Assembly (NCBI GenBank): GCA_900756155.1
Contig: CAAEJV010000012.1
Coordinates: forward strand, 1-5,645
Direction: 5' to 3'
From: Pasteurellaceae bacterium
Lineage (GTDB): Bacteria > Pseudomonadota > Gammaproteobacteria > Enterobacterales > Pasteurellaceae
DNA: 5,645 nt
In this document: positions 1 through 5,645 of the stretch, piece after piece
Layout of the letters: every line of letters begins with the position of its first letter
Numbering within the stretch: the first letter of the stretch is position 1
Notes under the pieces: model-generated
What the model was told of the DNA's origin: nothing
Seen by the model: the letters and a program-made list of their open reading frames with translations, nothing else
Database searches by the model: none
Program-made: the position numbers and the translations under genes

Positions 1-198
1 ATTATTTCGGTAGAAGATAATATCAAGGCCGGTTATGGTGTAATGCCCTGCCCAAACTTATACGACTACCCGATTCGTTCATTACATTACAACCGATTTA
101 GCATTGCTTGGGGAAATGAGGCTGGAGATGTAGAACAGTTTCCGAAACCACCGGGCAAATGGAAAAGTCAGAAACTGAAAGTAAAGAATAAGAAATAG
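1..198 (+). CDS. 3' end of an unrecognised gene (possibly the immunity gene of a preceding T6SS module)
   Basis: Frame 1 is open from the window edge to a TAG at 196-198 and gives the last 65 residues of a protein whose start lies outside the window. The fragment is rich in aromatic residues and proline (CPNLYDYPIRSLHYNRF, then SIAWGN, then FPKPPGKW) and ends in a lysine-rich tail (KLKVKNKK). It has no membrane segment. I do not recognise a family with certainty. By position, just before a vgrG relic and a second adaptor-effector cassette, it could be the end of an immunity-type protein from an upstream module, perhaps a relative of the membrane protein that starts at 4953. That is inference from gene order only, because the matching C-terminus of the downstream gene lies beyond the window. 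The gene is followed 13 bases later by a strong hairpin, which fits a transcript end. Confidence 0.7.
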   Translation: MISVEDNIKAGYGVMPCPNLYDYPIRSLHYNRFSIAWGNEAGDVEQFPKPPGKWKSQKLKVKNKK

Positions 199-213
199 TC
201 ATATACCTTCTAA

Positions 214-222
214 AAGTGCGGT
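214..222 (+). repeat. DNA uptake signal sequence, forward
   Basis: This is an exact AAGTGCGGT, the 9-bp core recognised during natural transformation in the Haemophilus influenzae branch of Pasteurellaceae. It forms the left outer arm of the hairpin at 212-281. Confidence 0.85.
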
Positions 223-268
223 TAAGATTTTAAGTGTTTTGGTAGAGCAAAAAACACTTGGAAAAATG

Positions 269-277
269 ACCGCACTT
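269..277 (-). repeat. DNA uptake signal sequence, reverse
   Basis: This is an exact ACCGCACTT, the reverse complement of the uptake core. It forms the right outer arm of the hairpin at 212-281. Confidence 0.85.
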
Positions 278-280
278 TTT

Positions 281-485
281 TATAGCTATGTGATACTAAA
301 AACAGAGCACCCACAGATTATTGAAACGCTGTTGAGTAAAAATCAGGTAGTGCAACACCAATTTCATTTTAAAGACAGCTACTGGACGCGTGAATACTGT
401 GTGTAATATTGTGAAATCAGACTCAGGTTTATCAAACACTTAGCATGTAACAGAAGGCACTTACGATTGTTTTGAACACACAAAT
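281..485 (+). pseudogene. vgrG: vgrG relic: fragment of the gp27-like N-terminal half
   Basis: The frame from 281 reads YVILKTEHPQIIETLLSKN, then QFHFKDSYWTREYCV, and stops at TAA (404-406). The VgrG family has a characteristic stretch of the form ILK...LL...YP.REYCVQY.ESD.DFI.RLL.EEG.YY.FEH. Reading past the stop, the next pieces match it in order: YCE (407-415), SD (417-422), FIKHLA (428-445) and then VTEGTYDCFEHTND (447-488). These sit in three different frames, so the relic carries CAA-to-TAA at the QY glutamine plus about three single-base indels (near 416, 423-427 and 443-447). It belongs to the part of VgrG that forms the trimer base. No start or upstream vgrG sequence survives, because the hairpin takes its place. 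The family match was made from memory of the consensus, not by a search. Confidence 0.72.
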
Positions 486-699
486 GACCGGTTCATCACT
501 GTTTAAGGTCTTAGGAAAAGCCGGTACTATCATCATAGACGGAAGCGGCATCACTCTGAAGGGGAAAGTCACTGTAAAAGGTAATCTTTCCATTATCGGA
601 GGGGCTCTGGAATCACCAGCTGTATTGTCTCTTGCTGCTAATGACGCAAAACCGATTTGCGAAGTTTGTGAAGCCATGAAAAATCAAAAACAGAGTTAA
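472..699 (+). pseudogene. vgrG: vgrG relic: C-terminal spike end (DUF2345-type) with CxxC tail
   Basis: This is a short open frame of 75 codons from TTG at 472, or 71 from ATG at 484. Neither start has a Shine-Dalgarno sequence, and the frame is open upstream only to 451. The product begins MTGSSLFKVLGKAGTIIIDG and continues with SGITLKGKVTVKGNLSI, the repeated short beta-strand pattern seen where the VgrG needle tapers (DUF2345 region). It then has a tail, LAANDAKPICEVCEAM, with a CxxC pair. A real VgrG is usually 600 residues or more, so this is only its last tenth. It is fused at about 478-490 to the gp27-like fragment upstream, and the intervening several hundred codons are gone. It is probably not expressed as a functional protein, although the frame is intact and a role as a stand-alone tip cannot be excluded. 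Confidence 0.72.
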
Positions 700-704
700 A
701 ATCA

Positions 705-713
705 ACCGCACTT
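705..713 (-). repeat. DNA uptake signal sequence, reverse
   Basis: This is an exact ACCGCACTT (reverse complement of AAGTGCGGT), six bases after the stop codon of the vgrG tail. It has no partner in inverted orientation nearby. Confidence 0.8.
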
Positions 714-722
714 TGCGACAAA

Positions 723-760
723 AGGACAGCTAAGCAGTTAAACTTTGCTGTCCTATTTAT
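723..760 (+). terminator. Hairpin after the vgrG tail, possible terminator
   Basis: AGGACAGC (723-730) pairs perfectly with GCTGTCCT (747-754). A further AAG/CTT pairing (732-734 with 743-745) follows one T-T mismatch and leaves an 8-base loop. The stem is followed by ATTTAT rather than a clean T run, so termination may be weak. It separates the vgrG relic from the adaptor gene. If it works, the adaptor needs its own promoter between about 755 and 793. Confidence 0.45.
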
Positions 761-793
761 ATAGTAATTTAACTGTTTATCCATAAATAAACT

Positions 794-2131
794 ATGACAA
801 CAGAAAAACAACTTTGGATAGGTTATTACCAGCTCACTTACCTTAATCAACCTAATACCCTTTATTTTGGCCACCTGATTGGTTTTGCCGAAAATCGCGA
901 TATTTTCCAACAAAGAATTGAAGACTATAAAACACATTATCAATGCAAACTGAGTAGCCAACTTGCCCCTTTACCTGCCACCACATGGTTCCAACGTCAT
1001 GGCTATCAAGCCACTGTTTGGGCAGCAGCACAACAATTAAAGGAACAAGAGCTTCGTTTTTTACTTGTACAACAAGAAACTCAACAAGGCACCCAATCTT
1101 ATTTATCGCAAGAAAGTTTAACGATTTCGCCTCTGCAGTCGATATTTGAAACGCATTCATATCAACCGCCCTATTTGCCGGAGGCATTAGTCAATCATCC
1201 ATTTTTTGCGCAGCTAAATTCACAGGAGAATCCCAAAGAAGGTTTGGTTTATCCAAATCCCGATTTCATCCCGAATACTGATAGCTATCGTTATTATGCG
1301 GTTGTCGATGGGGTGAAATCTTTTATCTTGCCCCAGCTTTGTGAACGGGAAGGACAAACAGATTCTTTATATAAAGGCGATTTAAAAAATCGCATGCACA
1401 CAAATGCACCTTATCTCACCCAGCTTACCGTCAATGATGAAGGCATCAGTGGGTTTACCCAAATTTTATTTACACAAGCCGAACAGGAATGGTTCGGTTG
1501 TTGGGATATCAATCCGGCCATCTTTATTCGTACTAAGCATTCCTTTGAGGAAGTACATTATCATTTGCGTAAATTTATCCATCTCTATAAAGAAGAGACG
1601 GAGAAATGGTACTTTTTCCGATTCTACGACCCACAGGTATTGGTGGCTTATTTGCATCATATTGAATATGACCCAACGCGCTTAGCTGCATTTTTCGGGT
1701 TTCGCAATGGAGAATGTGTCATTGAGCATTTTGCGGCAAGAATAGAAAATCGGTTTTATATTTTTAACTTGAAAGAGTTACCACCCGAGACACAACCAAG
1801 TGCGGTCGCTTTTGATAATGAAATGGAACGCTTTTTAGAAGAATACGACAAACGCCAATTACTTGAAAAGCTACAGACAGAAATTATCCCGGCCGAATTT
1901 CCGGAACAAAAAATTGCAGAGGCAGATATTGATAAATATTTTAATCAGACTCTTGAATTAGGGTTTAAAATTGAAGGAAGTATAACCAATGTAGTGAAAA
2001 CACTTTGTTATCTTTCTGGAGATTTGACGAAACTCAAAAGATATTGGCTTGAGCTTGAAAAAGAATATGGTAATGACCTTACCGAAATTGAACTCGGTGA
2101 ACTATTATGTGAAAAAATAAACCTTCGATGA
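794..2131 (+). CDS. T6SS effector adaptor/chaperone, DUF4123 domain (Tap/TEC type)
   Basis: This 445-residue cytoplasmic protein has no signal peptide or membrane segment. The DUF4123 signature spans about residues 165-302: YRYYAVVDGVKS at 165-176 (the usual opening 'Y.ll DG' strand), a central W-x-W-like stretch (EWFGCWDIN), a two-helix section, then FFRFYDPQVLVAYL (274-287) and AFFGF (299-303), the typical RFYDPR...FFG end. DUF4123 proteins bind a cognate effector and load it on VgrG, and they are encoded between the two, as here. Unlike many family members of about 300 residues, this one has an extra N-terminal module (about 1-120, with GHLIGFAENRDIF at 26-38) that I do not recognise. It also has a C-terminal helical tail (about 340-445). 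The ATG at 794 lacks a Shine-Dalgarno sequence. It is kept because the family-like reading starts directly after it and no better start follows. An uptake signal is embedded at 1798-1806. Confidence 0.85.
   Translation: MTTEKQLWIGYYQLTYLNQPNTLYFGHLIGFAENRDIFQQRIEDYKTHYQCKLSSQLAPLPATTWFQRHGYQATVWAAAQQLKEQELRFLLVQQETQQGTQSYLSQESLTISPLQSIFETHSYQPPYLPEALVNHPFFAQLNSQENPKEGLVYPNPDFIPNTDSYRYYAVVDGVKSFILPQLCEREGQTDSLYKGDLKNRMHTNAPYLTQLTVNDEGISGFTQILFTQAEQEWFGCWDINPAIFIRTKHSFEEVHYHLRKFIHLYKEETEKWYFFRFYDPQVLVAYLHHIEYDPTRLAAFFGFRNGECVIEHFAARIENRFYIFNLKELPPETQPSAVAFDNEMERFLEEYDKRQLLEKLQTEIIPAEFPEQKIAEADIDKYFNQTLELGFKIEGSITNVVKTLCYLSGDLTKLKRYWLELEKEYGNDLTEIELGELLCEKINLR
1798..1806 (+). repeat. DNA uptake signal sequence inside the adaptor gene
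   Basis: This is an exact AAGTGCGGT within coding sequence, read as part of the residues P-S-A-V-A. It is the only perfect copy I found inside a gene in this window. Confidence 0.8.
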
Positions 2132-2137
2132 ATACTT

Positions 2138-2141
2138 AGGA
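2138..2141 (+). promoter_or_regulatory. Ribosome binding site deciding the effector start
   Basis: AGGA ends at 2141. It touches the ATG at 2142 but is six bases from the ATG at 2148, the normal spacing. This favours initiation at 2148 (MSTKK...) over 2142 (MTMSTKK...). Confidence 0.6.
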
Positions 2142-2147
2142 ATGACT

Positions 2148-4952
2148 ATGTCAACAAAGAAAACCGATGGTCGTTTAGACCCCAATGCTAAGGCTGTAGG
2201 TCAGCCGCTTGCGTGTCAATTGGATATCGTGCCAATCTTCCCTGTGCGTTTTAGTATGAGCTCGAAAACGTTAAATAATGCAGCTAAAACAGGGTCTGTT
2301 CCACCAATGCCAACTGGAATTAGCGATAAGGAATATGATTTACGCCGTTTACGTCAAGGGTATTTATATATTCTTGCCCGCGCAAAACACGTGGAAAATG
2401 CGACTGACGAAAAGAAGCGCTGGCTAATTTTTGAATATACGGTAGCCAAAGATGACAGCAATGCCCCAAAGCTTAATGGTTCGGGTGTTTCGCCTTATCA
2501 CTTTACTCAATATGTCTGGACGGATGGTACGGCGCGTGGCGAATGGAAAAAATTGCCACGTTCCTTTCCTTATGCTTATGTTCATGCGCAAGTCGGTTCC
2601 ATCGAATGTGCTTATAGTGAAGTGCGTTGGGCGCCGGAAATGTTTGAAGAATTAGAACGTGATCCGAAAAAACGGGAGCAAATCATGCAGAAAATTTCCC
2701 TAACCGGTGGCACGTCTGAGTTTATTTTCCCCGGTGCGTTACTGACGGAAAAAGTCGCAGATTTTAAAGCAGAAAAGTTAGTGCAGGATTTAGCGGATAG
2801 TTTTCGTCGTGCAACCGGATTAGGTTATAACAAGCAACATCAAGTGTTTGATAGTTGTTCGGCTAAAAAAACGGTGGTCATTGCCTTGTTTGATCGTATC
2901 GGCGACATTAAAGACGTATCGGCTTATCATCAGCGGATTTTAGCGAATAACCTGAAAGAATTTTCCAACATTCTTTATCCGGTCACCACCGCCAAGGCAA
3001 TTGAACAGATAGAACAACATGTGTTTAAAAATCCCAACTGGTTTAAGCGACTCATGAGTTCCGACCCATTAGATAAAGGAATGCGAGAGCAAATAAAAAT
3101 CTATGCGAAAAAGTCACCGCTAATGGCAGAGCAAACCATGAAAAACTTGGCTGTGGCACAGTTTAACTTGCTTAATCAAGTTGGCAACGGAACCCCTCAT
3201 GAGCATATGAAATTTTTAGACGGCCTTTGTAAAGCCAATAAACAACAATTGGAAAAATTAGCCTCTATTGCGGACTACGCCATGGCATTTTATGGCACAG
3301 CGATGGCGGGGTTTGGTGATACGCCAAAGGGTATGGAATATCAGAAAAATACGCTTGTTACGGGAAGCTCATGGGGTGATAGCTTATCAAATCTACTTTC
3401 AGTTGGCGATAAACTTAATCAAATCACGAAGGAAACGGCAGCAAAACTTACAGTGAAAGCCTTGCGTTTTGAGGTGATGATTGAATCGGTAATGGCTGCA
3501 CAGATGTTGCTGTGGAAAGAAGGCGTGAAAGAAGCCATTCCTTATTCACGTTTTTTAGCCGCTGCGGGGTTAAAATTACAGACTATTTCCCATGCACATG
3601 TGGGTAGCATTAATGTGGGCGCAGATATTGTGAATAAGCAAATGCATACTCTCATTCACAATGCCGATGAGCTCTTTAAAGGATTAAATGCAGCGCATTA
3701 TCAAGCAGAATTAACCAAAGGCGTGCGAGCGGGCACATCCCATTATATTAATATGAACGTTCATGTGGTCGTAAAAAATGAATATAATCCGGCATTACGG
3801 GTGGTAAACATCACAGAATCGGTGGGAACATTCTTTGCCGGCGGTGCGTTAATCGTGAACTTACGTGAATGGGCAAAATATAAGGAAGACAATTCCGGTT
3901 CCTTATCAGCATGGTTTTTACATCCGGCCGTTCGTTTGGCGAATGATTTTGCCGCTTTGGTAGCAAGTTTTGAGCGAAGCAGAGGCTTTGGTACGAAGGC
4001 GTTGGGGACATTTTATAACCGCTTAGATAAAGCGGCGGTGAAACAAATTCAGGCATTGACCGGGTTTAAAGAACCGATTGGGATAAAAGCGGCAGCCGGT
4101 AGAGGAACACAAATCGCCAAGCATCTGACACTGCAAAATGCGGGGCGGTTTGCTAATGTCTTGGGCGTGGTTATCGCTTTGGCACAGGCACAGCAAGCTG
4201 TACGCACCGGCGACACCGCAGCGCGTAATTCGGCAATTTTGGCAGGCATGGCGGAAATCAGCTTCTTTATTTCCACCTTTGCTTACACTGGTGCGTTTGT
4301 AGGTATCGGGGTGGTGTTGGCAATCGGCTCGGTACTGACTTCCTTGGTTGCGGATAATGAATTTGAGAAATGGGTGAGAACCGGGTTCTGGGGGAATTCG
4401 GGGGATTATTGGGGTAAAAGAAGACCTGAATTTTCTCAAAGAATCATTGATGCTGAGACTTTATCTATTTCTGATGGTTCTAATGCATTTACACGAATGA
4501 AAACCTTCTTTGAACAAGAAATGGATGGTTTTTATAACCTAGTATGGAGTATTGGGATTGATACCTCTTTAGCAAATCAATATCAGTTGAAAGTCTATTG
4601 CCCGGCGTTTAAAGATAAAAGTAGTATAGATAAACTAATTGTGAAAATCAGTATTGAAGATTACGACAATATCGATCCGATGATGGGAGGAGGTGTACCG
4701 GCACCAATATCGATACCAACCAATAAGGTGAGAAAACAGTTTTTATCACAGGGAGAAATTTTAATTGATATGACACAGATTAATATATTGAAAAGCTACC
4801 ATTACATAAAAAATACGAAAGGAAGTAATATGCTCAATACCTTAACCGTCACGATAAAACACCCGAAATTAGGCGAAGATGTTTCCACCTGGTGGCGTAA
4901 AACTCATGCTGATTATTTTGAAAGTCAAATAACTTATTCAGGAGTCAAATAA
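2148..4952 (+). CDS. VasX-like T6SS membrane-acting effector (VasX_N / BTH_I2691-type)
   Basis: The protein has 934 residues from the ATG at 2148, chosen for ribosome-site spacing. An ATG at 2142 would add two residues. Residues about 20-185 resemble the VasX N-terminal region: CQLDIVPIFPVRFS (23-36) followed by LRRLRQGYLYIL (65-76), the 'PVRY ... LR.GYLY' pair seen in this family and used for adaptor and spike delivery. Residues about 200-640 are mostly helical and soluble. Hydrophobic segments follow at about 669-684 and 695-735, a helical hairpin like those of colicin-type pore formers. Next comes FEKWVRTGFWG (739-749), a W...WG motif typical after the hairpin in BTH_I2691-type effectors, and a strand-rich end (about 795-934). 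VasX of Vibrio cholerae disrupts target inner membranes, and the same activity is inferred here. The gene starts 16 bases after the adaptor stop and its own stop abuts the next start codon. The last ~170 codons are far more AT-rich than the codons just before them. Confidence 0.82.
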   Translation: MSTKKTDGRLDPNAKAVGQPLACQLDIVPIFPVRFSMSSKTLNNAAKTGSVPPMPTGISDKEYDLRRLRQGYLYILARAKHVENATDEKKRWLIFEYTVAKDDSNAPKLNGSGVSPYHFTQYVWTDGTARGEWKKLPRSFPYAYVHAQVGSIECAYSEVRWAPEMFEELERDPKKREQIMQKISLTGGTSEFIFPGALLTEKVADFKAEKLVQDLADSFRRATGLGYNKQHQVFDSCSAKKTVVIALFDRIGDIKDVSAYHQRILANNLKEFSNILYPVTTAKAIEQIEQHVFKNPNWFKRLMSSDPLDKGMREQIKIYAKKSPLMAEQTMKNLAVAQFNLLNQVGNGTPHEHMKFLDGLCKANKQQLEKLASIADYAMAFYGTAMAGFGDTPKGMEYQKNTLVTGSSWGDSLSNLLSVGDKLNQITKETAAKLTVKALRFEVMIESVMAAQMLLWKEGVKEAIPYSRFLAAAGLKLQTISHAHVGSINVGADIVNKQMHTLIHNADELFKGLNAAHYQAELTKGVRAGTSHYINMNVHVVVKNEYNPALRVVNITESVGTFFAGGALIVNLREWAKYKEDNSGSLSAWFLHPAVRLANDFAALVASFERSRGFGTKALGTFYNRLDKAAVKQIQALTGFKEPIGIKAAAGRGTQIAKHLTLQNAGRFANVLGVVIALAQAQQAVRTGDTAARNSAILAGMAEISFFISTFAYTGAFVGIGVVLAIGSVLTSLVADNEFEKWVRTGFWGNSGDYWGKRRPEFSQRIIDAETLSISDGSNAFTRMKTFFEQEMDGFYNLVWSIGIDTSLANQYQLKVYCPAFKDKSSIDKLIVKISIEDYDNIDPMMGGGVPAPISIPTNKVRKQFLSQGEILIDMTQINILKSYHYIKNTKGSNMLNTLTVTIKHPKLGEDVSTWWRKTHADYFESQITYSGVK
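4940..4944 (+). promoter_or_regulatory. Ribosome binding site of the putative immunity gene
   Basis: AGGAG lies inside the last codons of the effector, eight bases before the ATG at 4953. The effector TAA (4950-4952) is directly followed by that ATG, so translation is probably coupled. Confidence 0.7.
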
Positions 4953-5645
4953 ATGTGCATATCCAGCTATAATCCTGATGTGATTGCCCGCAATGTGAAA
5001 CAAGTTGGCGATGGTGTCGTTGAAGTGCGCCGCTATAACGACGGACATATCCGAGCGGATTTATCTTGGGTATGGTTTTTATGTACGCTAGGTTTTATGT
5101 TTTATGACTATTTCACTACTCAAACTATGTTTAGGGATGTGCAATGGGCTATCTCTGTCGATTGGGCTTTAGAAGAAAACTGGGAATTTCATACAAGCAA
5201 TCTCATTGCTTTAGGTAAACCAATACCTCCTGGGTATTATGAAGAGTTTAAAGCAGGAATGGTAAATATGCATTGGGCAAGTTTTTACTGGGGCTGGTTT
5301 TACATCCTTTTTCCACTCTTCTGGTTCTTTATGGTTGTCTCGCCTAAATGGCGTCCAGTGCGCTTTGATGCCAAACGGCGTTTAGTGTACTTTTGGTCAT
5401 GGGGGCAACTGTATATTATGCACTATCCTAAATCCGTACAACGAGATCGGGAACAGTTGCTCAGCTTTTTAAGCCCGGAATTTTTCACCCCATGGATCCG
5501 CCCGAAACATTTCGGCAGTTTGGTGTTTAACATTCCGCACGAAAACCCTAATAAAAAATCCGTCCGCCGTGTGCCACTCGGCATTTACCGCCCTGCGTGC
5601 GAATATCAAAATCATGCCTTACTGAACTTTATTTTGGATTATTTA
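4953..5645 (+). CDS. Putative membrane immunity protein, DUF6708-like (5' part)
   Basis: The frame is open from ATG 4953 to the window edge, giving 231 residues with no stop, so the gene is 3'-truncated here. After a short N-terminal region there are two hydrophobic, very aromatic segments: about residues 37-54 (WVWFLCTLGFMF) and about 110-130 (WGWFYILFPLFWFF). Between them is a loop of about 55 residues. After the second segment comes RPVRFDAKRRLVYF (134-147), the 'PVRF.R..R.VY' signature I associate with DUF6708 proteins, which are often found beside T6SS effectors. The start codon follows the effector stop without a gap and has a good AGGAG. This location and the inner-membrane topology fit an immunity protein against the membrane-acting effector, but that role is inferred. 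Base composition is AT-rich over the first ~390 bases and rises afterwards. Confidence 0.75.
   Translation, partial: MCISSYNPDVIARNVKQVGDGVVEVRRYNDGHIRADLSWVWFLCTLGFMFYDYFTTQTMFRDVQWAISVDWALEENWEFHTSNLIALGKPIPPGYYEEFKAGMVNMHWASFYWGWFYILFPLFWFFMVVSPKWRPVRFDAKRRLVYFWSWGQLYIMHYPKSVQRDREQLLSFLSPEFFTPWIRPKHFGSLVFNIPHENPNKKSVRRVPLGIYRPACEYQNHALLNFILDYL

Larger units (their letters stand above)
212..281 (+). terminator. Hairpin terminator built from inverted uptake signals
   Basis: The outer arms are AAAAGTGCGGT (212-222) and ACCGCACTTTT (269-279), a perfect inverted pair. Inner arms AAGTGTTTT (232-240) and AAAACACTT (251-259) are also perfect and close over a 10-base loop. Some A-U and G-U pairs bridge the two stems. 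The right arm ends in a run of six T (276-281). Convergent uptake signals are known to serve as rho-independent terminators in Haemophilus and relatives. It lies just past the stop at 198 and should end that transcript. Confidence 0.75.

Noticed and set aside
266..406. 46-codon frame starting ATGACCGCACTT, as a small gene
   Set aside because: Its first codons lie inside the hairpin's right arm, where an uptake signal happens to read MTAL. There is no ribosome site, and the rest matches a VgrG fragment that ends at a nonsense codon. It is better explained as part of the vgrG relic.
737..765. Possible promoter for the adaptor (TATAGT at 760-765 with GTTAAA at 737-742)
   Set aside because: The -10 is close to consensus but the -35 matches only half and lies inside the hairpin loop. 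In AT-rich spacer such matches are expected by chance.
199..793. CRISPR array or insertion sequence ends around the vgrG relic
   Set aside because: The repeats present are uptake signals and simple hairpin arms. There are no regularly spaced direct repeats, no transposase frame and no clear target-site duplication.
432..961. Reverse-strand frames opposite the vgrG tail and the adaptor start (432-677 and 638-961)
   Set aside because: They are antisense to recognisable forward coding sequence, have no family features of their own, and the second crosses the hairpin and intergenic spacer.
2142..2147. Effector start at ATG 2142
   Set aside because: The AGGA directly touches this ATG, leaving no spacing. 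The ATG at 2148 has the usual six bases. The difference is only two residues, so 2142 remains possible.
4023..4439. Reverse-strand frames of 138 and 75 codons inside the effector
   Set aside because: They lie antisense to the higher-G+C part of the effector, where stop codons are rarer. The products are rich in Cys, Arg and Pro, as expected of shadow frames.

Overview
The window looks like an accessory type VI secretion system (T6SS) cargo locus from a Pasteurellaceae bacterium. The lineage call rests on four exact copies of the 9-bp DNA uptake signal AAGTGCGGT, the version used by the Haemophilus/Aggregatibacter/Pasteurella multocida branch. Two of these copies form an inverted pair that makes a terminator-like hairpin. 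Overall base composition is moderately AT-rich, which fits that group.

Layout: (1) positions 1-198 are the 3' end of an unrecognised gene on the + strand, followed by a hairpin built from the inverted uptake signals (212-281). (2) Positions 281-699 are a wrecked vgrG. A piece of the gp27-like N-terminal half carries a nonsense codon and several frameshifts. It is joined directly to the last ~70 codons of a VgrG (the DUF2345-type spike end plus a short CxxC tail), and everything between is missing. (3) A second hairpin lies at 723-754. (4) Positions 794-2131 encode a DUF4123-type effector adaptor (Tap/TEC family) with an extra N-terminal module. (5) Positions 2148-4952 encode a 934-residue VasX-like (BTH_I2691-type) membrane-acting T6SS effector. 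(6) From 4953 to the window edge, starting at the base after the effector stop, lies the 5' part of a two-helix membrane protein, probably DUF6708 family, in the position expected for the immunity protein.

How the genes work together (inference from family knowledge): the adaptor would load the effector onto a VgrG spike. The effector would be injected into a competitor and act at its inner membrane. The membrane protein encoded immediately downstream would protect kin cells. No intact vgrG is present here, so the cargo must use a spike encoded elsewhere. The vgrG relic and the leading gene fragment suggest that modules are stacked in tandem and recombine through vgrG ends. The effector also has a sharp fall in G+C in its last ~170 codons that continues into the first part of the putative immunity gene, as if the toxin tip and its immunity partner had been exchanged together.
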